A DNA stretch of 64,000 nucleotides from Capronia americana. Lineage: Eukaryota; Ascomycota; Eurotiomycetes; Chaetothyriales; Herpotrichiellaceae. The notes beneath the pieces were generated by a model. It was not told where the DNA came from. It ran no database searches and worked only from the letters and a program-made list of their open reading frames with translations. Where the stretch lies: assembly GCA_016110215.1 (NCBI GenBank), contig JADWQD010000010.1:124001-188000 (forward strand), read 5' to 3'. Made by a program: the position numbers and the translations under genes. Each line of letters begins with the position of its first letter. Position 1 is the first letter of the stretch. Shown here piece after piece: positions 33,293 to 43,794 of this stretch.

Positions 33293-34606
33293 ATGCTGCC
33301 AGAGCCGGAAAGGCAAGACCGACTGGGTAACCAGGTTGAACAGGCTCCAAACCATGAGTCATTGGGGGCTCAAGTTCTGCAAGCTTCGGCTGGACCAGTA
33401 GCTGACGCTCTCGCCAATGGCATGGATGGACAAGTAACCGCCGAGTCGAACGAAGTCCCGATTCACTACGTGAACAATTCTGCGCGACGGCGACGCAAAG
33501 TGCTCATGGAAGACGAGCCTCTAATCGACACCACAGCTGCACTGGCCAAGAACTCCAAGAAAACAGCTCGGCTGCAGAAACGGCAGCAGAAGAAGCAGGC
33601 ACGAAAAGTGCACTCCGAGATCCAGTCTCTTCTGGACTTCCCGCAAGAACTCCTGTTGCTGATTTTGGGCTTCCTGGAGCCATGTGACGTTGTCACCCTG
33701 CTTCACCTGAACAAGTCAATGCGGGCTCTGATTATAGAGAACGAACGATCCATCGCCGACGACATCATGAAGCGTCGCTATTGGGTGTTGAAACAGTGCT
33801 TTCCTTTGCCGGTACCATTGGAGACGTTGCCTTCAGTGGCGCGTCCGGCGTTGATGAGTGAGCAGTGGCAGGAGCGGTTGAGAATCCACAAGAATCCATA
33901 CCAGCACATCCAACACATCGATCCCTTGTATACGTGCACCTGCATGAGCTGTGTCCTTGCCTGGAACAACCTGAATATCATTCTTGACCTTGCGCACTGG
34001 CAGCAGAACCTTGCCACCCGCGTGCCAATACCAATAATACCTCGCGGGACAAATCCTGAATGGAACGTTAACTTGCTGCAGCGACATGCCGCCATTGTCA
34101 CGAAGGCGATGAAGAGCCCGCTTGACTACGCGCGGATTCTACAGGTACACCTTAGTACTACAACTCGCACCATCATTCAGTCTAGCAACTGGAGGAAGAA
34201 AGGAGAGAAGTCGAGTGTTCCCAAACCGCGAACGTATCATCTTACCGACGCCGAGGCCGCGGCTGGGACTGACGACTTTCTGGAAAGAAGCGGACCTCCT
34301 AGCTATCAACCCATTTACATGCGTGATAATTATTACTCAGTCGAGGCTTTCGTGCCCAACCGCAAGTGGGATAAGGAGGAACAGAAGTGGGTGTACTACG
34401 CCAGATGGCCGCGGCCGCATGAAAACGACTTGAATTGGCTTGTCGCAAGATTCACTCCGAAGGCAGAGTGCAGAAGTAATGTGCAGTTACCGGGCAATGC
34501 TACAGAACAAAACAAGGCAGGCTTCACCACTGCGTCGACACATCAGGATGCCAGGTTGATGGAGCTCACATTCCCGTGGGATGCGAAGAAAGAGTCTAGC
34601 TCGTGA
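33293..34606 (+). CDS. F-box protein
   Basis: Single exon, 437 aa from the ATG at 33293. After a basic Lys/Arg-rich coiled segment (about 65-105), residues about 108-150 fit an F-box: LLDFPQELLLLILGFLEPC, then DVVTLLHLNKSMRALI. F-box proteins bring substrates to SCF ubiquitin ligases through Skp1. The C-terminal part holds a TCTCMSC cysteine cluster (about 221-227) and conserved-looking aromatic segments (NYYSVEAFVPNRKWD, WVYYARWPRPHEND), but no WD40 or leucine-rich repeats. The substrate is unknown. It follows the HET gene on the same strand, with no other sign of a link. Confidence 0.8.
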   Translation: MLPEPERQDRLGNQVEQAPNHESLGAQVLQASAGPVADALANGMDGQVTAESNEVPIHYVNNSARRRRKVLMEDEPLIDTTAALAKNSKKTARLQKRQQKKQARKVHSEIQSLLDFPQELLLLILGFLEPCDVVTLLHLNKSMRALIIENERSIADDIMKRRYWVLKQCFPLPVPLETLPSVARPALMSEQWQERLRIHKNPYQHIQHIDPLYTCTCMSCVLAWNNLNIILDLAHWQQNLATRVPIPIIPRGTNPEWNVNLLQRHAAIVTKAMKSPLDYARILQVHLSTTTRTIIQSSNWRKKGEKSSVPKPRTYHLTDAEAAAGTDDFLERSGPPSYQPIYMRDNYYSVEAFVPNRKWDKEEQKWVYYARWPRPHENDLNWLVARFTPKAECRSNVQLPGNATEQNKAGFTTASTHQDARLMELTFPWDAKKESSS

Positions 34607-34993
34607 TGACGCTTCAAACGTCAGCGCGACCAAACCAGCGGGCTTACGACCACTCAAAGCTGTTCTTATACCACCGGACGCCCGAAATGGTGTCATTGTG
34701 CTTTATCTCCACTCGAAAGACCGGACACTTGCCCGTTACCGGCCCGTATCAGATACCCCACAGTCATGCGGCCAATTGAAACACGGTCGATCTCGACAAC
34801 GAGATTAATCTCAACGGACGGGCATTCCGGACACTGTTGTCTAAAATTGTGTCCTCAAATATCAATCTGGTGCCCCCATATAAAGAGCGTTGGTCAATTG
34901 GGGACACCACTCGTAACTTGCCTTGGCCAAACCTTTATGCTTCACGAGCTCTGCCCACGGCGGCAGACTGCCGAAGCATAGACCGCATCCACA
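34607..34993. other. Intergenic DNA upstream of the MFS transporter
   Basis: About 390 nt between two plus-strand genes. It should contain the transporter promoter. TATAAAGAG at 34878-34886, about 115 nt before the ATG at 34994, is a candidate TATA box. No coding region is supported. Confidence 0.45.
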
Positions 34994-36655
34994 ATGGCTA
35001 CCAACGACACGGCCATTGAAGATGACGACAAAAATGATACTGCATCAATCACGAGAACGGCAGGAGGCGTCAACAATGAGACTGTTCAACCTCGAACAAA
35101 TGACGAACCTCACAACGAACAGGTCGAGGTCAAAAACGAGCCAGCAACGACGCTAGAACGAACCGCGACAAATGACCGTCCCTACACATCATTCAACTCC
35201 AGGCAGAAAGCCATCATTGTCTTCGTGGCCACATTAGGCGGAAGTTTCAGCCCCTTCACCACCAACATCTACTTCCCGGCGATCGACATCATCAGCCATG
35301 CTCTCGATGTATCCGTCTCCGACGTCGGTCTGACTATCACGACGTATATGATATTCCAGGGCGTCTCACCCTCGTTTACCTCGGCCATTGCTGACGACTA
35401 CGGCCGTCGACCAGCCTACCTTCTGGGGTTTGTGGTCTTTATGGCTGCGAATCTAGGCTTGGCCCTCAACAAAACCTACGCTGGACTGCTCGTATTGAGA
35501 TGTCTGCAAAGCGCCGGAAGTTCTGGGCTCGTGACGCTGATGCAAGGCACGATCGCGGACATTGTAACTAGCGCGGAGAGGGGCAAGTACATCGCCATCA
35601 CAAGTCTTGCGGGCATTCTGGCACCGAGTATTGCACCTATCGTGGGAGGCGCGCTAGCTCAACACCTTGGATGGCATTCTGTATTTTGGTTCCTGTTGAT
35701 CCTCGGTGGGGTGTACATTGTGCCTTTAGCGCTCTTCTTCCCAGAGACATGCAGGGCAGTGGTCGGCGATGGCACGCTTGAACCGCCAAAGTGGAACAGA
35801 TGCCTGACAGACATTTCGAGGCAGAAGCGACAGGGACATGAAGAGAAGTCTAAAGGAGATACCACGTATGCAGAGCAAGAGAAGCAGAAAGCCCGAAGAT
35901 CCAGAGGCCAGAAATGGGACATCTTTGGTCCTCTCTTGATCTGTCTCGACCCCGAGACGGCAATCATCCTCTTCTACCTGAGCGTCATCTACTCGGGCTT
36001 CTACGTTGTCTCGACCACGTTGACTGTCCAGTTCCACAATATCTACGGCTTGAGCAGCACGCTGCAGGGGCTACTATTTCTTCCCCAAGCCGTGGGCACC
36101 ATCTTCGCTGCCCTTACCAATTCTCGCTCCCTGGATTGGAACTTCAAGCGCCACGCTCTCAAGGCAGGACTCGAAGTCGACCGCAAGAAACAAGCCGACC
36201 TGCTGAAGATGCCTGTCGAGCGAGCGAGGCTGCAAGCCGGGTTCCCCTTCCTGGTCTCCGGTGCGATCTTCATCATCATCTACGGCTGGCTACTAGAAGC
36301 AAAAGTTCACATTGCAGGCCCGATCATCTTGCTCGGGTTAATAGGGTACACCATGCTTGCCGGGTTCAACCCCTTGAGTGTCTTGATTATCGATCTTCAC
36401 CGGTCGAGACCCGCGACCGCAAGCGCGGCGACGAATCTCGCGAGATGTTTACTAGGTGCAGGAGCCAGTGCCGTTGCGAATCCCATGATCGAGGCAATGG
36501 GTAATGGCTGGACATTTACCCTGGTCGGGCTGATTGAGTTGGCGGTGCTGCCGATATTGATCTTACCATACATCCATGGAATGAAGTGGCGGGCGAAGAA
36601 GAGAGAAAAGGAGGAAGAGAAGACGAGGCATGTAGAGGGGAGGGAAGGAGATTGA
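34994..36655 (+). CDS. MFS transporter, DHA1 drug:H+ antiporter type (Qdr/Aqr-like)
   Basis: Single exon, 553 aa from the ATG at 34994. A polar N-terminal tail of about 65 residues precedes TM1 (KAIIVFVATLGGSFSPFTTN). The TM2-TM3 loop has the MFS motif A (DDYGRRPAYL, 134-143). TM5 carries a motif C-like glycine/proline pattern (GILAPSIAPIVGGAL, 207-221) typical of antiporters. A long charged central loop lies at about 255-315, and a basic tail ends the protein. About 12 membrane helices fit the family. Such proteins export drugs or small acids from the plasma membrane in exchange for protons. The substrate cannot be told from sequence, and no biosynthetic genes sit nearby. Confidence 0.9.
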   Translation: MATNDTAIEDDDKNDTASITRTAGGVNNETVQPRTNDEPHNEQVEVKNEPATTLERTATNDRPYTSFNSRQKAIIVFVATLGGSFSPFTTNIYFPAIDIISHALDVSVSDVGLTITTYMIFQGVSPSFTSAIADDYGRRPAYLLGFVVFMAANLGLALNKTYAGLLVLRCLQSAGSSGLVTLMQGTIADIVTSAERGKYIAITSLAGILAPSIAPIVGGALAQHLGWHSVFWFLLILGGVYIVPLALFFPETCRAVVGDGTLEPPKWNRCLTDISRQKRQGHEEKSKGDTTYAEQEKQKARRSRGQKWDIFGPLLICLDPETAIILFYLSVIYSGFYVVSTTLTVQFHNIYGLSSTLQGLLFLPQAVGTIFAALTNSRSLDWNFKRHALKAGLEVDRKKQADLLKMPVERARLQAGFPFLVSGAIFIIIYGWLLEAKVHIAGPIILLGLIGYTMLAGFNPLSVLIIDLHRSRPATASAATNLARCLLGAGASAVANPMIEAMGNGWTFTLVGLIELAVLPILILPYIHGMKWRAKKREKEEEKTRHVEGREGD

Positions 36656-37190
36656 AGGTCGTTGTACGGAGTATGATAGGTGGCTACGAGTACACAATAA
36701 TAGATGCACGCAGCACAGTACATACTGTATGTCACAATGATAGTTGACGCACGCAGCACAATTCATAACTGTATGTAGACGGAGGCGTTTTGAGAGGCTG
36801 AACCTTCACGCAACCTTATACGGCGGATTGCATACAAGTTCTGCGTAAGGCTGGATTGTACCCTGTACGGCGGACTGCATACCTTTAACTGCTGGAGATG
36901 AATGCGCCGCACCAATCAAAACGCCCCAATCGCGGATGAGATCTCACCTGTAGTCATGCCACCACGGTGCCGCAAGTCCATGCAGAGCTCAAACCAAAGT
37001 ACAGTACCTCGTACAAGCTCGCCATTCTTTTTTTTCCCTCGACGCAATACTGTATCGCGTCCGATACTATCCTATCCTACCATACCACCGCCTTCGCCTT
37101 CTCATTTATCATTCATTCATTCCAGCCATGTCAATATAAAGACAAGACAAGCCTTCTCCCCACGAAAACTTGAAACGAAAACGGGAAAAC
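36656..37190. other. Intergenic DNA with two pairs of short direct repeats
   Basis: Two near-copies of a 27-28 nt unit beginning gcacgcagcaca lie at 36706-36732 and 36749-36776. Two copies of a 17-nt unit tacggcggaYtgcatac lie at 36819-36835 and 36866-36882. They sit between the transporter 3' end and PET100. The right part is pyrimidine-rich and is probably the PET100 leader. Confidence 0.6.
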
Positions 37191-37696
37191 ATGCTTCGCA
37201 AATTCATCGAGCGCACCCTCCGGGGCACGAACCTCGAGATCTTCAAGGTGGGTGCCTTCCTCCCAAACCACAACCAAACCAAAACCAAAAGACAGAAAGA
37301 GAGAGAGAGAGAGAGATATACACACACCCAACTACCCTATGTGTCTATACGTGTCTATTGTCTCTCTATACCTATACCTATGCCTCTACCTTGCTAACAT
37401 TATCTATTCGATCTTTTTCTGCACAGTTCGGCCTCTACCTCTCCTTCCCGATCGGGTACATGTACTACTTCGGCACGAACCTGGAGAACCGCTTCTCCGT
37501 GCCCGGGTTCTGGCCCACGCAGGAACAGAGCCACAGGATCCCCTTCGAGAGAGACGAGATCAGGGCCGAGATCGAGCGGCATCAGCGGTTGATGAGGGAG
37601 AGGAAGGAGCGCGAGCGCGAGCGCGAGAGCGAGAGGGAGAGGGGAAAATTGGCCGTCGTGGACTCCGTGGAACAACAGGTCGACTCGGTGGCGTGA
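37191..37696 (+). CDS. PET100: Cytochrome c oxidase assembly factor PET100
   Basis: There are two exons, 37191-37247 and 37427-37696, giving 108 aa. The 179-nt intron has a GTGGGT donor, a GCTAAC branch and a CAG acceptor, and carries a (GA)n microsatellite near 37296-37316. Exon 1 codes GTNLEIFK and exon 2 continues FGLYLSFPIGYMYYFGTN, LENRFSVPGFWP and IPFERDEIRAEIERH, which is the full signature of Pet100, a single-pass inner mitochondrial membrane protein needed to assemble complex IV. The C-terminus has an unusually long Arg/Glu repeat (REREREREREsERERG-like) and a VDSVEQQVDSVA tail beyond the usual end. The first ATG in frame at 37191 fits the short family N-terminus. Confidence 0.93.
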
Positions 37697-38394
37697 TAAC
37701 GAGTTGAGCTGGGCTGTGTATGGGACGACGCAGTACGAGTACACACACATACCTAACCTTCCTGCCTTCCGACATACACACCTGCCTACCGGTCGACATA
37801 CCTGCCTGCCGACATGACGACCTCCTACCCACCGCTCAGACATGCGTGAGGGTTTGGCAAGTGGTGGATGGGTGAGCGAGGGCGAAGTGGAGTGAGGTAT
37901 ACATACTACGAGGTGCATACTACGACACATAAAATGGGAGTATGACTGTCAGTGAATACGCATGGCGATGGCGCATTGGGGAGCATTTCAAAGGCAAGAT
38001 CATTCTTGACACGGCGCACGCAACCTCTTGGTTCGATGATTGATTACATTATTGTACATTATGTGTCCGCAGATCAAGGATACGTGGGGAACTCGACTCA
38101 ATTACATGTTCTGGAAGGTAATGGACATAAAAGTGAACAGAGTATGCGTCATGCTCAGATATTCTGCTGAACAAAAGCGGTGCGCTCCATTCAAACATAA
38201 CGAACCCATCTGCCTGTTGGACAGGAAATACTGCTGGGATAGAGAAATTTTCCAGTACCGCCTGCCTGCCTGATGTATGCAGCTTCCTAGCGACCATATT
38301 CGAATGTGAGCTGCTCGATCCCGAAACGCCATGATTTCCGTACAGCAGTCCGCAGCGCAGCTGTGAAGAACACAATGGGGTATCAATGAGAAGC
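37697..38394. other. Intergenic DNA between convergent genes
   Basis: About 700 nt between the 3' ends of PET100 and the SPT-subunit-like gene. Short CCTGCCTNCC-type direct repeats occur at 37755-37815. No gene is supported. Confidence 0.5.
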
Positions 38395-38855
38395 TTAAAG
38401 TTCTTTTACTGCTCGTGACATGGGTGTTGCCCCTGATTTTATTGCTTCCGAAGTGATTCTCAGACCTTCCTTTGCGAGGGATGAGACGGTTTCTCCTGAA
38501 GGGCTGACTGCCATGTTGTGGGCGTCCTCGCCATGGACGTAATATGACATGCGATGGTAGATGACGCCAATGTGGCTCGGGAGGTAGAGTGTCGCGGCCG
38601 TCACCAGGAGAGAGACGAGAAGGAACAGAATCAAGTCTAGCCAAGGGTCAGTCGCGGACGAGCGTGGGAATGGCGAAAACGCGAGCGCGCGCGAATGGGA
38701 ATGGGAAACGTACTGAAGATGAATTTCTCGGTTGGCGTCAGCATGTATAGAGAGAAGGTGACTTCATATTGGTATTTCTTCAGCTGCAACCACTGCTTGA
38801 GTGAAGCGTAGGACGAGCCCCGTCTCTTCTCTGTGACTTTGCCATAATCGGGCAT
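38395..38855 (-). CDS. Small subunit of serine palmitoyltransferase-like protein
   Basis: There are two exons, 38855-38714 and 38636-38395, with a 77-nt intron (GTACGT donor, TAG acceptor, phase kept), giving 127 aa. The core reads WLQLKKYQYEVTFSLYMLTP, then TEKFIF, and across the splice continues into a hydrophobic helix (LILFLLVSLLVTAATLYLP). This matches the SPT small-subunit-like family, whose members bind and stimulate serine palmitoyltransferase, the first step of sphingolipid synthesis in the ER. The soluble C-terminal tail (about 50 aa) is not recognisable. The ATG at 38855 gives MPDYGKVTEKRR and is the natural start. Confidence 0.87.
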
Positions 38856-40773
38856 TGTGAAGGCGAGAATCGGCGTGGACATGAGGATCGAGAGAGCGCG
38901 TTCACCCGCAGAGGCAGAGGCTACGAGTCGTTCACTCAACAATATATGACGGACGGCTCGCCAGAGACAAGTAATCCAATCACGGCGGGCGTGCCTCGGC
39001 GTGAGAACGGTCGTGGAGAGTAATTGAGAACGAGCGACGAATGGAAACCGGACGGGAGGTCGCGGTGAAAGGCTGGCGGAGGGCAAAAAGGAGGCGCGGG
39101 CCAATTCAGTGACGCACGAAGCTGAGTGAGAAGGAGCTAATTAGGATCAAGTCAGGAGACTGTGCAAAAGTCCAGTAGTGAGGATGCAGAGAAGAGGAAT
39201 AAAACGTCCAACAAAGGCCGAGCGAGCGAGTACGTACAAGGCGGTTTGTTTCGAGTGAGGAACAATTCAGATGCAATTCAAAGGATGGTGTTTAGTGACC
39301 GACGGACTTTCGTCCTCGTCTCGCCTACCGAGACCGCCACGCGTGATTCGTGCTCGAAGAACAGGGATTGTCGCTTCATCCTCAGGGCCCTTCCCCCGCG
39401 GCGTTCGAACATCGGCAAACTATGTACAGGTACATACGCATTGAGTATTCCGAATCTCTGATCCAAAGTTGCAGTTCCAATGTACCGCCGACAGCTGCTG
39501 CATGCAGATGCAGACACTATGAAGCCTGTTCCTGCTAGTCAATTCCTTTGCTGACCTCTGGGGAATCCGCGTGAGTTCATGCCATCTCGGAACGGAGACG
39601 ATAAACACAGATATGGCCGGCCTGTCTCTTCTTCCGATTCAGAAAGTCTGCGTTCGCACTTCGCACAAGAAATGCACCCGACCGGCTGCCTGTTTGTTTA
39701 TGCACAAATCTGTCCTTCGAGGATTCTACAGTTTGCACTGCCTTGCTGGTTGATCCACTGTTCGGCTGCGGCCGGATCGCTTGAAAGGGGTTGCAGCTGG
39801 AACCAGAACCACCATCACGGACTCGGTACGGAGCTCTGTTCGATTGTTGACAGAGGATCGAAGGGATCTCCTCCTGTCCAATGGCAGGCTCTACGGTTGA
39901 CATGTGCCTCTGGAGGACGAGAGCAACGGCGACCAGAAATCAGCGTCAAACCCCCAGGAATCTAATGGACAACTTGTAACTTCAGCCTTCCCTCGTATTT
40001 TTGCTAAAAGGTATATTGGTATTTCCAAGGCATCCAAGATAGACGTCTCGCCGAGGAACCGAACAGACAGCAGCAATGCGCCATCACCTGGGTAGTCCCA
40101 GACTGAGAGACCATCCCAGCCTTTTCGATCAGACATATCAACTACTACCGGCATCAGCTCACAACTCCAGCTCGAGCAGAAAATCCCGCAATATATGATA
40201 TCTCCTCTCGGGCGATCTCAATCTCAGTTCCCCTACGTTCCACATGGCAACAACCCGTCGTGACGGGACAGGCAGACAGAGAGACAGCCGAGTTTAGAGA
40301 TATCTCCACGATCACGGCCACGTTGATGGCAGATCTGCCGCTCCAAACATTCCGCCGTGTCTGCAAGCGCGGCTATGTACGAGCACGAGGCTGGAAGACG
40401 CAATGCTCATCACGCCGTCTCGTTGAGATCACATTTCATGAGATGAGACGGGCAGTATGATTCTCTCACATACCCTGGACTCCGTCCTTTCACGAGTCTC
40501 GGTATGGGCCTTCAAGAACGAGATGGCGTACCACTCACACTCCTGGGAAATCTAACTCATCGCTCACTCACTCACTCACTGCGTATCATCTCATGTCTTA
40601 TCGTATCATATCGTGTTCCAACTCCAACGCTGATTTCCCAGAATCCCATGACCGGTGTTCGCAGGTAGGTATCAATGTACTAAGGCATGATACTGCATCC
40701 GGCACCCAAAACCAGATCATATCGCGCATCTCGCATCTTACTGTAATTCCGAAACCCTCAAGCCTGAAAATGC
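38856..40773. other. Long intergenic region, no gene seen
   Basis: Almost 2 kb with only scattered short frames on both strands. A short CTCA/TCAC tandem tract lies at 40560-40580. I could find no motif-bearing protein, RNA gene or transposon end. Confidence 0.5.
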
Positions 40774-41742
40774 TCACATGTACGTCCCGTGCTGCGCCTG
40801 CATGTACTCCGGGTCCTCCTCCTCGCCCATCATCTCATGGTGACTTGGATCCATGCCCGCGGCGTCCATCTCGTCCTCGTCCCCACCACCACCAGCACCA
40901 TACCCGCCCGCCATGCCATGGTGCATCATCATCATGTTGGGGTCTTCCTCTCCCTCTTCTTCTTCTTCTTCTTCTTCTTCCCCTCCTTCTCCTTCCTCCT
41001 CCTCCTCGCCGCCGCCGCCGTACCCCATCTGATGACCCTGCGGGTAGGGCGCCTCGTACGGCTCCGACACGGCGCCCTGATATCCCTTAGGGATATGGTT
41101 GACCCCGGTGCCGTACTCGTGCGCGTTCTCCAGCGCGTAGTTGTTCTCGCCCGGATAGCGTTGGACGTGCTTGTCGGGCCCGGAGCCGACTTCCTCGGTG
41201 GCGTCGCCGTCGCCGTACACGTGGAAGGACTTGGTGCCGCCAGAGCCGTCCCCGTTGGGCATCTTGACCGTGTAGTGCGGCGTCTGGTCGCCTCCGCGTG
41301 AGGCGTTGCCCTTGTGGCTGAACGAGGCCAGCTGCGGGGTGTTGGCGCCGGAGGCGTCGCTGGCGCCCATGCCGTGGTAGGCGTTGTGCAGGTCCGACGT
41401 CGTGGTCTGGTCCAGCGCGGTGCGCACCTGGCCTTGCTTGCGGCTGTCCTTGAGGTTGCCGTAGTTGACGAACCGCGAGACCGGGTTCTTCTGCATGTTG
41501 CCCTTGTAGCCTTTCGTGCCGGTGAAGTCGGTGATGTTGCTGTTGGGCCGGCCATGCGAGTTGGCCATGTTGGCCTCGCTGACCGGATGGGGTGCCGCTT
41601 CGGGCTCCTCTTCCATCGAGGGGTGGCTCGCAGGCGTGGAAACGGGGTAGTGGTTGCCCGCAGGGGGACCGTGGTGCATTTGAGGGGCGTGAGTGGCAGG
41701 GGCGTGTGTCATCGGAGCGGCATGGTGCTTTGTATGAGACAT
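40774..41742 (-). CDS. His/Gly-rich protein with acidic C-terminus, unknown function
   Basis: Single exon, 322 aa from the ATG at 41742. The N-terminal 60 residues are rich in His, Pro and Ala (MSHTKHHAAPMTHAP). The middle (about 70-230) has ordered-looking motifs without a known family (TDFTGTKGYKGNMQKNPVSRFVNYG, shown here only in part, and YPGENNYALENAHEYG). The last 90 residues hold long Glu runs broken by Gly, then Met/His-rich and Gly-rich segments. There is no signal peptide or membrane helix. High third-position C/G bias supports expression. A repeat-rich intrinsically disordered protein is the best description; metal binding by the His-rich end is only a guess. Confidence 0.7.
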   Translation of the reverse strand: MSHTKHHAAPMTHAPATHAPQMHHGPPAGNHYPVSTPASHPSMEEEPEAAPHPVSEANMANSHGRPNSNITDFTGTKGYKGNMQKNPVSRFVNYGNLKDSRKQGQVRTALDQTTTSDLHNAYHGMGASDASGANTPQLASFSHKGNASRGGDQTPHYTVKMPNGDGSGGTKSFHVYGDGDATEEVGSGPDKHVQRYPGENNYALENAHEYGTGVNHIPKGYQGAVSEPYEAPYPQGHQMGYGGGGEEEEEGEGGEEEEEEEEEGEEDPNMMMMHHGMAGGYGAGGGGDEDEMDAAGMDPSHHEMMGEEEDPEYMQAQHGTYM

Positions 41743-43794
41743 GATGGGCAGGATGGTGTTGTTGAGCGCGAGCAAGTAAGTGAGTGAAGAAGTGAAGAGG
41801 TGCTGTGAAGGATAGGACAGAAGCTTCTGGCTGCACAAATGGCGATGTCGGGGTCAAATCTGCTGACGGATATTTGATCGTGATGCCTATATTGGTGGTG
41901 ATGCTGGTTAATTAGACAATGGCTTGCACGGTTGTGTCAGATCTGGAATCAGATCTGGAATCCTCCGAATCTGGTTCTGCGCTGACGGATCGACTGGGAA
42001 TGTAGCGCGTTCACGGACATATACACATACACGTCCTCGGACAGACTTACCCAAAGGCTTCCCTTTCTGTGCACTTATACCGCCTGGTCCACGGGCACAA
42101 GCTGAAGACACATCCTGCCCTGCGTCCATAGCGGCGGCTTGAACAGACCGCGCCTTCCCTTTCCGACACCCACAGCCCCGAGCGGACCTATTTCCAGGTA
42201 GGAGTAAGATAAGCGAGCATAGTAACGATCCAAGTAGGACGTCGTACACAGTACCTTATAGTCTCGTGGGGGAGGGAGCTTACACAGTAATCTAGCCACC
42301 CGTTGACAGACCAAAGAGCGGGGATATACATACATGGATAGCTTTAGATACCCAGTCGTGTCAAGAAGCAAGCTGGAGGATCGGGCAGGCGACGACAGAG
42401 CAATTTAACTCCACGATGAGGGCACAGGATAATAATAAAAAGGAGAACCGCGTGAGGCGTTCCCGAATCCCTACTTACCGTGTGCGGAGCACAGTACATT
42501 ATGCTACACCGCGACGGCGATGCGATCGGGCTTTGTCTTGCGTTATCCTCATTAGGAACATATAGACCTGCCCAGACCCGTTGTGCCTTTCACCCTTTTG
42601 GGCGCACGCACGGCAGATGGAGGAGGAGCTTTTGGGCGCAGCCAGAGGGAAGTGGACAGTAAGCAATGGCTCCTAGGCTAGGCTGATCGGCCTCTTCCGG
42701 TCGAAGGGGAGGCAGCATCTCCCTCCTGGGCATGTCTTAATCACTGGGAACTCTCGATCTCAGCCTTGGCGCGTCTCGTGCCAGGTAATGATGGTGGCGC
42801 CGTGTATCTCGTAAAGGGTAAGACCAGAGTCGACTTGTCCAGCCGGGCTTTCGCCTCGTACCTGTCATGGCTTGGCAAAGGATAATATTAGCAGTCTGGC
42901 GGGTGTCTGGTCGTTTAAACAAGCTTGATACTGTAAGCGTGGGGCCGCCGATCGGTAATGCATACGAGGGACCGTAGAAATGCCTTGTGTTAAGCCGAAG
43001 GAAGTACAGCACAGTACATATCTGGAATAAGCACACCGAACTTCCTGTCTACCATATCCTAGTGCAAGTCAGGACATTTGAAAGCACAGTAGACGCTTGT
43101 CAGCCCGCCATTCGTGATGCTTACTGGTCAATGAACGGGATAGAGACGCCGGGCCGTGAGCCATGGAACCGGGGACCAGACCAGATTTGGCTTTACCAAT
43201 GCTGAATGTCCAGGCAAACATGTCATGCGGTTCGTCCGAGTATTAGGGCTTGGGAAGACGGCGTAGCGGTAGAGGGGAGAAAAGGTCAGCCTGTGCGAGC
43301 AGCGTCGGAATAACTAATCCATCAACACGAGAACGACAAAAGATGTCCGTCAGAATGGCGGTGACGTTGTGAGAAGTAGGTATGTAGGTAGGTGTCCATA
43401 AGTGTTCGTACTCGATGACTCGATCCTCGAACGATCCGGACCGGTCCACGCCATGGGCAGTGCCATTCATTTGAGGGACGCAGTGCCAACGGACTCCCAC
43501 ATAAATGCCGGGAACGACATTGATTCAGAGAGGACTGGATTCTCACTCCGTCGACGGTAGGAGGGCATTCACAAGGTCTTGCAGGCATGCATTGATTGGA
43601 TTTTCGAGGAAGGAGTCGGAGTCGGAGTCGAAACAGGTCGGAGGGAAGGAGGGAAGGAGGAACATCTATCTGTCTGGCTACTGTCTGTCTCTTGAATCGA
43701 TTCCTGGTCGTGTTCTGTCCATTCCTTGTATGCCTCTATCATCTACATATGCTTAGCCTGAGAAGTCTACAACACCTCGACGTGCCGCCTCCCT
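41743..43794. other. Long intergenic region, no gene seen
   Basis: About 2 kb holding the promoter of the His/Gly-rich gene at its left end and the 3' flank of the ARMT1-like gene at its right. Small simple repeats occur (ggagtc at 43613-43630, ggaggga-type at 43640-43662). No reading frame carries a recognisable motif. Confidence 0.5.

Noticed and set aside
40789..41787. Long plus-strand frames opposite the His/Gly-rich gene.
   Set aside because: They arise from strong third-position C/G bias of the real minus-strand gene. They show no start context or motifs.
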